Shown here one piece after another: positions 58,526 through 64,000 of a stretch of DNA of 64,000 nucleotides. A program made the position numbers and the translations under genes. The notes beneath the pieces were generated by a model, which was not told where the DNA came from, made no database searches, and saw only the letters and a list, made by a program, of their open reading frames with translations. The stretch lies in assembly GCF_014189535.1 (NCBI RefSeq), contig NZ_CP050308.1:3337001-3401000 (forward strand), written 5' to 3'. Within the stretch, counting starts at the first letter, position 1. Each line of letters starts with the position of its first letter. Source of the DNA: Rhizobium lusitanum (GTDB lineage: Bacteria; Pseudomonadota; Alphaproteobacteria; Rhizobiales; Rhizobiaceae).

Positions 58526-59250
58526 CAGGCGGCCAGCTCCCTGTAGCGGGCGATGGCTTCTGCCGGCAGCGCGTCGGCGACAAGACGGCCCTGATCGAAC
58601 AGCAGCACGCGGTCGAAATCCTCGACCAGCGGCAGATCATGGCTGATGACGATGACACTTTCCGGCAGGGCGGCGATGGTTTTTTGCACCAGCGCCCGGT
58701 TCCTGAGATCGAGCTGGTTGGTCGGCTCGTCGAGGATGAGGATATCAGGCCCGGTGACGAGCACGGAGCAAAGGGCGGCCATCTGCAGCTCGCCGCCCGA
58801 AAGCTCATGTGCCCGCCGTTCCGCCAGATGGCGCACGCCGAACCGGTCGAGAATGCCATCGACAGCTGCCTCGATTTCGGCTTTCCCAAGCCCGCGCGCC
58901 TTGAGGCCAAAGGTGATGTCGTCGCGGATGATCGGCAGGATGATCTGGTTCTGCGGCGACTGGAAGATGTAGCCCACTTTGCCGAGCACGGATTTGGCGT
59001 CGCCGACGGTATCGAGCCCATTGACGGTGACACGGCCCGTCGTCGGCTTGGAGAGCCCGTTGATCAGCCGCGCGAATGTCGTCTTGCCGGAACCGTTGAG
59101 CCCGATCACGCCGATCCGCCGCTCGCTGAGCGTCAGGCTGAGCGGCAGAAGGGCTGCCCGTGTGCCGAAATCGACGCCGGCATTGTCGAAGCGGATATCC
59201 AAGCGGCTGGTCCCCTTCCGTGGTGGTGTTGCGGTCCTATAGCCCATCAT
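58525..59250 (-). CDS. bioM: Biotin ECF transporter ATPase BioM
   Basis: A 241-residue ABC ATPase. Walker A is GLNGSGKTT, the Q loop is GYIFQSPQNQI, the signature is LSGGELQMAAL, and Walker B is ILILDEPTNQLD. It powers the BioMNY biotin uptake system. The N-terminal 15 residues before RLDIRFDNAG may not be native; a downstream start cannot be excluded. I found no perfect BioR box upstream. Confidence 0.9.
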   Translation of the reverse strand: MMGYRTATPPRKGTSRLDIRFDNAGVDFGTRAALLPLSLTLSERRIGVIGLNGSGKTTFARLINGLSKPTTGRVTVNGLDTVGDAKSVLGKVGYIFQSPQNQIILPIIRDDITFGLKARGLGKAEIEAAVDGILDRFGVRHLAERRAHELSGGELQMAALCSVLVTGPDILILDEPTNQLDLRNRALVQKTIAALPESVIVISHDLPLVEDFDRVLLFDQGRLVADALPAEAIARYRELAA

Positions 59251-59310
59251 GGCGAATTATCAAATTAGTGCCCATTTGAAAGCATGGGAATTTATGCCTA
59301 TGATCCGATC

Positions 59311-60504
59311 ATGACGAATCTGCTTTCAAATCGCGACGCCCGCCGCGTCTTCCTCGCCAAGCAAGGGCTGTCAAATCCACCGAACCGCGCCTTGACCAAG
59401 GCGGGGTTGCTGCAGCTGATCCACGACATCGGCTTCGTGCAGGTCGATAGCATCGGAACCGTCGAGCGGGCGCATCATCAGATCCTGTTTTCGCGCAACC
59501 AGACCTATCGGCGTGAACATCTGACGGAGCTGCTCGAAAAGGACGGCGCGCTGTTTGAACACTGGACGCACGACGCCTCCATCCTGCCGAGCGCCTTCTT
59601 CGTCTACTGGAAGCACCGGTTCCGCCGCGAGGAACTGGCGCTGGTCGACCGCTGGCGCAAATGGCGTGGCGAGGGGTTCGAGTCCGCTTTCGAGGAGACC
59701 TACGAGCGCGTGCTGAAGAACGGCGCCATCATGGCCCGCGAAATCAAGGCGGAGAATCACGTTTCCGGCGGCTGGTGGAACTGGCATCCCAACAAGACGG
59801 CGCTCGAATATTTCTGGCGCACCGGCAAATTCGCAATCGCTGGCCGCACGAACTTCCAAAAGGTCTATGATCTGGTCGAGCGCGTGCTGCCGGATCATGT
59901 CCATACACCGGAGGTCGGCCATGAGGAGTTCGTCGACTGGGCCTGCCGCGGCGCATTACAACGCCTGGGCTTCGCCACCTCGGGCGAAATCGCCGCCTTC
60001 TGGAACCTGGTGACGCCGCAGGAGGCGAAAGCCTGGGTGGAGGCGCATCGCGACGAACTCAGCGAAGTGCTGATCGAGGCGGCGGTCGATGGCAAACCGC
60101 GCCCATCCTTCGCCTTTGCCGATTTCCTTTCCTCACTCGACAGCTTCCCCGAAGCGCCGGCCCGCATCCGCGTCCTCAGCCCCTTCGATCCGACGCTGCG
60201 CGACCGCAACCGCACCGAACGCCTCTTCGGCTTCTTCTACCGCATCGAAATCTTCGTGCCGGAGCCGAAGCGGGAATACGGCTATTACGTCTTCCCGCTG
60301 CTGGAAGGAGACCGTCTGGTCGGACGGATCGACATGAAGGCCGACCGCAAGGCGGGGACTTTGGACATCAAACGCTTGTGGCTGGAGCCGGGCGTAAAGG
60401 CATCAGCCGGGCGACTTGAAAAGCTGGAGGCAGAGCTGGAGCGCGTCGCCCGGTTTACGGGCGTTGAGAAGGTGGTGTTTCTGGAGGGGTGGCGAGGAAG
60501 CTAG
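59311..60504 (+). CDS. YcaQ-like winged-helix DNA glycosylase (HTH_42)
   Basis: A 397-residue protein of the HTH_42 family, which includes the E. coli crosslink DNA glycosylase YcaQ. The catalytic-region motif Gln-Val-Asp is present in FVQVDSIGTVERAHHQILFSR (split here as FVQVDSIG and ERAHHQILFSR). Tandem winged-helix domains follow. YcaQ-type members unhook DNA crosslinks; this is family knowledge. The start was chosen at the conserved MTNLLSNRDARRVFL; an ATG 27 bases upstream is possible. Confidence 0.83.
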   Translation: MTNLLSNRDARRVFLAKQGLSNPPNRALTKAGLLQLIHDIGFVQVDSIGTVERAHHQILFSRNQTYRREHLTELLEKDGALFEHWTHDASILPSAFFVYWKHRFRREELALVDRWRKWRGEGFESAFEETYERVLKNGAIMAREIKAENHVSGGWWNWHPNKTALEYFWRTGKFAIAGRTNFQKVYDLVERVLPDHVHTPEVGHEEFVDWACRGALQRLGFATSGEIAAFWNLVTPQEAKAWVEAHRDELSEVLIEAAVDGKPRPSFAFADFLSSLDSFPEAPARIRVLSPFDPTLRDRNRTERLFGFFYRIEIFVPEPKREYGYYVFPLLEGDRLVGRIDMKADRKAGTLDIKRLWLEPGVKASAGRLEKLEAELERVARFTGVEKVVFLEGWRGS

Positions 60505-60540
60505 CTTTTAACCGCAGAAGGCGCAGGGCATGTGGAGCCC

Positions 60541-60797
60541 TATCTCGCCCTTGGCGGGCGAGAAAGCAATTTCACTGGTTTAGGAATTGCGACACCGGAG
60601 GTTCAGCTTGTCTTAAACTTAGCGCAATTTCTAAGCCATTGAAATTGCAAGAGCGGGGGTCCGTTTCTTGATCATGTCCCTCAGAGATTGGGTGCGTCCC
60701 TGCCTACCCCCTCTCTTGTAAAAACTAAGACTTAGACGAGGGACAAGCCCTCATCTAAGCCCAAGTTTTTACTTTCTCGCCCGCCAGGGGCGAGATA
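60541..60797. repeat. 257-bp nested palindromic element
   Basis: Three inverted repeats are nested between convergent genes. The outer pair, 60541-60566 and 60772-60797, is 26 bases with one mismatch; each arm holds its own CTCGCCC-GGGCGAG palindrome. Inside are hairpins 60566-60591 / 60623-60648 (26 bases, four mismatches) and 60718-60742 / 60748-60772 (25 bases, four mismatches, 5-base loop). No open frame is credible. It may be a miniature transposable element that also acts as a bidirectional terminator. Confidence 0.8.
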
Positions 60798-60803
60798 AAT
60801 CTC

Positions 60804-61907
60804 TCAACAAATCTCCGTCGCGGCGATCTTGATGCCAAACCCTTCCAGGCCGACATAGTGCCGTTCGCGGCTGGTGAGCAGCTTGATCGAGCTGATGCCG
60901 AGATCCTTCAGGATCTGGGCGCCGAGGCCGATTTCCAGCCATTCGCTGTCGCGTGCCTGCGCCTCGGCATGGCTTTCGCGCTCGGCTTGGCGCGCTTTGC
61001 GGCCATTGTCGAAGTGGCCGACGCCGACGGAGCCTTCGCGCAGATAGACGATGATCCCGCGGCCTTCCTCGGCAATCTTCTTCATGTAGAAATCGACCGG
61101 GCGGCGTTTGCCGAAGAGGTCCTCGGCGACGCTTTCCGGATGCAGGCGCACCGGAATGTCGATGCCGTCGCGGATGTCTCCGAAGACGACGGCGAGGTGC
61201 TGCATCGTGTCCCAGGGCAGCGAATATGTGTGAGCGCGTGCCTTGCCGAACGGTGTGTCGATGTCGAAGCTGGTGCCGAGTTCGATCAGCGTTTCCTTGC
61301 GCTGGCGATAGGCGATGAGATCGGCGACGGAGACGAGCTTCAGCCCGTGCTGCTCGGCGAACTCGACCACCTGCGGGCCGCGCGTCACCGTACCGTCGTC
61401 ATTGACCAATTCGCTGATGACGCCGATCGGCGGCAGATTGGCGAGTCTGCAAAGGTCGACTGCGGCTTCCGTATGGCCAGAGCGCATCAACACGCCGCCT
61501 TCGCGGGCGATCAGCGGGAAAATATGGCCGGGACGGACGAAATCTGTCGGGCCGACATTCGGATTGGCGAGATTGCGCACCGTCAGCGTCCGGTCGTCGG
61601 CGGAAATGCCGGTGCTCGTGCCGTGCTTGAAGTCGACCGAGACGGTGAAGGCGGTGGTATGCGCCGAATCGTTTTCCGCCACCATGGCATTGAGGTTCAG
61701 GCGCTTGGCCTCCTCGCGGGGCATCGGCGTGCAGACGATGCCTGAGGTATGGCGGACAATGAAGGCCATCTTCTCGGGCGTGCAATGAACGGCGGCGACG
61801 ATCAGGTCACCTTCGTTTTCGCGGTCATTGTCGTCCATGACGACGACGATCTCGCCGGCTTCGAATGCCCGCAGGGCTTCCACGACGCGCTTCTGGTCAT
61901 AGGGCAT
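60804..61907 (-). CDS. ribB: 3,4-dihydroxy-2-butanone-4-phosphate synthase with degenerate RibA domain
   Basis: A 367-residue protein. The N-terminal RibB domain is intact: the acidic loop MDDNDRENEGDLIVAA, HGTSTGISADDR and RSGHTEAAVDLCRLA. The C-terminal GTP cyclohydrolase II-like domain has HPESVAEDLFGKRRPVDF where active enzymes carry zinc-binding Cys residues, and none is present. So it probably makes only the four-carbon riboflavin precursor. It follows aroC by ten bases. I see no FMN riboswitch upstream. Confidence 0.92.
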   Translation of the reverse strand: MPYDQKRVVEALRAFEAGEIVVVMDDNDRENEGDLIVAAVHCTPEKMAFIVRHTSGIVCTPMPREEAKRLNLNAMVAENDSAHTTAFTVSVDFKHGTSTGISADDRTLTVRNLANPNVGPTDFVRPGHIFPLIAREGGVLMRSGHTEAAVDLCRLANLPPIGVISELVNDDGTVTRGPQVVEFAEQHGLKLVSVADLIAYRQRKETLIELGTSFDIDTPFGKARAHTYSLPWDTMQHLAVVFGDIRDGIDIPVRLHPESVAEDLFGKRRPVDFYMKKIAEEGRGIIVYLREGSVGVGHFDNGRKARQAERESHAEAQARDSEWLEIGLGAQILKDLGISSIKLLTSRERHYVGLEGFGIKIAATEIC

Positions 61908-61917
61908 GAGAAAGTCC

Positions 61918-63015
61918 TTATTTCAGCCGGCCTGTCTGGCCACGGTCTCTGAGGTAATGATCGGCAATGGCGCATGCAACCATCGCCTCGCCGATCGGCA
62001 CGGCGCGGATGCCGACACAGGGGTCATGGCGGCCCTTGGTGCGGATATCGACATTCTTGCCGTCTGCGTCGATCGACTGACGCTCGGTCAGGATCGAAGA
62101 AGTCGGCTTGATGGCGAAGCGGGCGACGATGGGTTCGCCGGTGGAAATACCGCCCAAGATGCCGCCGGCATGATTGGACAGGAAAATGCGGTTGCCGTCA
62201 TTGCCCATGCGCATTTCATCGGCATTTTCCTCGCCGGTCAGTTCGGCGGATGCAAAGCCTTCACCGATTTCGACGCCCTTGACGGCGTTGATCGACATCA
62301 GCAGCGAGGCGATATCCTGGTCGAGCTTGGCATAGATCGGTGCGCCGAGGCCGGCAGGCACGCCTTCCGCGATGACCTCGACCACCGCGCCGATCGAGGA
62401 GCCGGACTTGCGAATGCCGTCGAGATAGTCTTCCCAGACGGGCACGATCGCCGGATCGGGGGCGAAGAACGGGTTCTGATCGACCTGCGCCCAATCCCAG
62501 TTGGCGCGGTTGATCTTGTGCTTGCCGATCTGTACCAGCGCGGCGCGCACGGTGACGCCGGGCACGACGAGGCGGGCAATGCCGCCGGCAGCAACGCGCG
62601 CCGCGGTTTCGCGGGCAGAGGAACGACCGCCGCCGCGATAGTCGCGAATGCCGTATTTGACGTCATAGGTATAGTCGGCATGGCCGGGGCGGTAGCTGCG
62701 AGCGATCTCGCCATAGTCCTTGGAGCGCTGGTCGGTATTCTCGATCAGCATCGAAATCGGCGTGCCGGTCGAAACCATCGTCTCGCCGTCCTCGTCCAGC
62801 ATCACGCCGGAGAGCACCTTGACGAGATCGTCCTCGCGGCGTTGCGTCACGAAGCGCGACTGGCCGGGCTTGCGCTTGTCGAGCCAGGTCTGGATGTCTT
62901 CCAGCTTGAAGCGCAGGCCGGGAGGGCAGCCGTCGACGACGCAGCCGAGCGCCGGCCCATGGCTTTCGCCCCAGGTGGTGACGCGGAAGAGGTGACCAAA
63001 GCTATTATGCGACAT
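61918..63015 (-). CDS. aroC: Chorismate synthase
   Basis: A 365-residue chorismate synthase, the last shikimate-pathway step, needing reduced FMN. Signatures are [20 protein letters not shown] near the start, [15 protein letters not shown], and [20 protein letters not shown]. Its FMN requirement and the ribB gene downstream make a functional pairing plausible. The start is the conserved [12 protein letters not shown]. An 8-pair GC-rich hairpin lies 19-38 bases before it and no clear Shine-Dalgarno is seen. Confidence 0.97.
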   Translation of the reverse strand: MSHNSFGHLFRVTTWGESHGPALGCVVDGCPPGLRFKLEDIQTWLDKRKPGQSRFVTQRREDDLVKVLSGVMLDEDGETMVSTGTPISMLIENTDQRSKDYGEIARSYRPGHADYTYDVKYGIRDYRGGGRSSARETAARVAAGGIARLVVPGVTVRAALVQIGKHKINRANWDWAQVDQNPFFAPDPAIVPVWEDYLDGIRKSGSSIGAVVEVIAEGVPAGLGAPIYAKLDQDIASLLMSINAVKGVEIGEGFASAELTGEENADEMRMGNDGNRIFLSNHAGGILGGISTGEPIVARFAIKPTSSILTERQSIDADGKNVDIRTKGRHDPCVGIRAVPIGEAMVACAIADHYLRDRGQTGRLK

Positions 63016-63325
63016 GGGAACAACCGGATTGCGGCGGCCCGGCGGCGGGCCGCGTCTTGTCTTTTGGAATTGCGGCACACTCATAGGCCAAAAAACCGCC
63101 GAGGCAAATCTTTCTTTCCATGATGACGGCGCACGCACGGGGGAGGTGAAAGTCCGTCAAGCACCTGATATGGTGAACAAAGATTAGACTAGGCTGTGGA
63201 TTGTGACGATACATTCATCAATTGGGCGGCGAAAGCCATTGTTGCGGGCAACTTCCGCCATATTCAAAGTATTATCTATGTCAGATCAAAATTGGCACCG
63301 AAATGGAATAAAAAGGGTCCTTCCA
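63016..63325. other. Intergenic region between aroC and DUF1344 genes
   Basis: This 310-base gap holds divergent promoters. GCGGCCCG-N4-CGGGCCGC (63034-63053) would form a strong hairpin in the aroC leader. A TTGACG on the minus strand near 63153 could be the aroC -35. I see no gene or riboswitch. Confidence 0.5.
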
Positions 63326-63586
63326 ATGCGCTTCTTTGTTGCGACGCTCCTGGCCACGGCAAGTTTTCTTGCCCCCGTTGCCGGCTTTGCCGAAAGCGCC
63401 GACGTCCAGTCCACGATCAAGAAAGTCGACGCGAAGAATTTCAGCATTACGCTGGACGACGGCAAGAACTATCAGGCGCCGGAGGATTTCGATTTCAGCG
63501 GCCTGAAACCCGGCGTCAAGGTCGATGTTTTCTACACCGAAGTCGACGGCAAGCGCGTCATCAACGACCTCGATATCGTGCAGTGA
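63326..63586 (+). CDS. DUF1344 periplasmic protein
   Basis: An 86-residue exported protein. The signal peptide is FFVATLLATASFLAPVAGFA-ES; the mature part is the DUF1344 domain (IKKVDAKNFSITLDDGKNY, GVKVDVFYTEVDGKRVI), a small beta-barrel. Function unknown. AAAAGGG lies before the ATG, and an upstream ATG in frame adds an unlikely extension. Confidence 0.82.
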   Translation: MRFFVATLLATASFLAPVAGFAESADVQSTIKKVDAKNFSITLDDGKNYQAPEDFDFSGLKPGVKVDVFYTEVDGKRVINDLDIVQ

Positions 63587-63620
63587 AAATTGGCGGCCGC
63601 TAGCCGAACACGCGGCTGCT

Positions 63621-64000
63621 TTAGATCCAGCCGATGATCTTCATCTGCGGATCGATCTTCAGGACACGGTCCTGCGGGATCTCGGTCTCCGAGGCATCTT
63701 CTTTCGAGACATCACCGACGAGCCGGAATAGCGAACGAATCACGCCGCCATGAGTGACGCAGACGGTCGGCTTGTCGACGGACGCCAGCCATGAGCCGAC
63801 GCGCCAGGAGAGGATCTCGTAGCTCTCCGCTTCGTCGCCGGGTGGGATGAAATCCCACTTGCCTGCATTGCGCTCGGCAAGACGCTCGGCCTCGGTCGCC
63901 TTCAATTCCTTGATGGTGAAGCCTTCCCAGGCGCCGAAGGAAACTTCGACCAGCCGTTCGTCGGTGCGATAGTCCTTGGGCGGCAGGCCCATGGCTTCCC
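63621..64000 (-). CDS. Histidine-phosphatase family protein (partial)
   Basis: The C-terminal part of a phosphoglycerate-mutase-like phosphatase; 126 residues lie inside the window and the catalytic RHG motif is beyond the right edge. Visible conserved parts are LVEVSFGAWEGFT and the second catalytic His in VCVTHGGVIRSLFRL. The frame stays open to the end of the window. Substrate unknown. Confidence 0.85.
   Translation of the reverse strand, partial: EAMGLPPKDYRTDERLVEVSFGAWEGFTIKELKATEAERLAERNAGKWDFIPPGDEAESYEILSWRVGSWLASVDKPTVCVTHGGVIRSLFRLVGDVSKEDASETEIPQDRVLKIDPQMKIIGWI

Noticed and set aside
59251..59310. BioR operator before bioM
   Set aside because: TTATCAAATT matches only about half of the TTATCTATAA consensus.
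63016..63180. FMN riboswitch before aroC-ribB
   Set aside because: The characteristic AGGG..GGGTGAAATTCCC and GGTAATCAGC boxes are absent; only a GC-rich hairpin is present.

Overview
The window reads as chromosomal DNA of a Rhizobium-like alphaproteobacterium (family Rhizobiaceae). Supporting signs are GC-rich coding sequence with strong G/C third positions, rhizobial gene neighbourhoods (bioMNY, histone deacetylase-xseB-dxs-tlyA, lemA/DUF2207), small families such as BA14K, DUF6101, DUF1344 and DUF1217, alphaproteobacterial regulatory signatures (a general-stress EcfG promoter and a CtrA box), and several copies of rhizobial intergenic palindromic mosaic repeats. No rRNA, tRNA, CRISPR array, phage or classical insertion sequence was found.

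Layout. 1-5.8 kb: end of an unknown gene, then a leftward run of moaB, ispE, a TPR protein and a long-chain polyprenyl diphosphate synthase, followed by rightward DUF2007 and TrmN6-like methyltransferase genes. 5.8-9.3 kb: a 46% methionine protein behind an EcfG-type promoter, an XRE-cupin regulator overlapped by a 59-residue ORF, an S49 peptidase, and a ParDE-like toxin-antitoxin pair. 9.4-18.5 kb: glyQ, lemA, an EPSP synthase (aroA), DUF2207, a DUF559 nuclease between palindromic repeats, glyS, then DUF695/RraB and DUF523 genes. 18.6-28.2 kb: an HPE1-like secreted protein, purD, tex, cfa, a lipoprotein, a MipA/OmpV porin, ubiA, a GNAT enzyme and DUF6101. 28.5-38 kb: a seven-repeat DUF1217 protein, an FtsK without membrane segments, an FAD oxidoreductase, a Sua5 threonylcarbamoyl-AMP synthase, an unknown protein and an ACT protein. 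38.2-42.7 kb: a cobalamin riboswitch in front of a glycine-betaine-demethylase-like Rieske oxygenase and its reductase, a GH25 lysozyme behind a CtrA box, and a BA14K protein. 42.7-49.4 kb: CorA/ZntB, acyl-CoA dehydrogenase, enoyl-CoA hydratase, a GIY-YIG nuclease between two copies of a palindromic repeat, and RlmD/TrmA and TlyA methyltransferases. 49.7-57.3 kb: a chemoreceptor, dxs, a frameshifted pirin, a lipoprotein, xseB, a histone-deacetylase-like hydrolase and a thioesterase. 57.3-64 kb: bioY/bioN/bioM, a YcaQ-like glycosylase, a 257-bp nested palindromic element, ribB with a degenerate GTP cyclohydrolase domain, aroC, DUF1344, and the end of a histidine phosphatase.

How the genes fit together. 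Most are housekeeping: isoprenoid and quinone supply (ispE, dxs, polyprenyl synthase, ubiA), aromatic synthesis (aroA, aroC), riboflavin, biotin uptake, glycyl-tRNA charging and RNA modification. The most unusual items are the stress-promoter-driven Met/Cys-rich protein, the B12 riboswitch governing an oxygenase, and two small nuclease genes each bracketed by palindromic repeats, a layout that could reflect repeat mobilisation.
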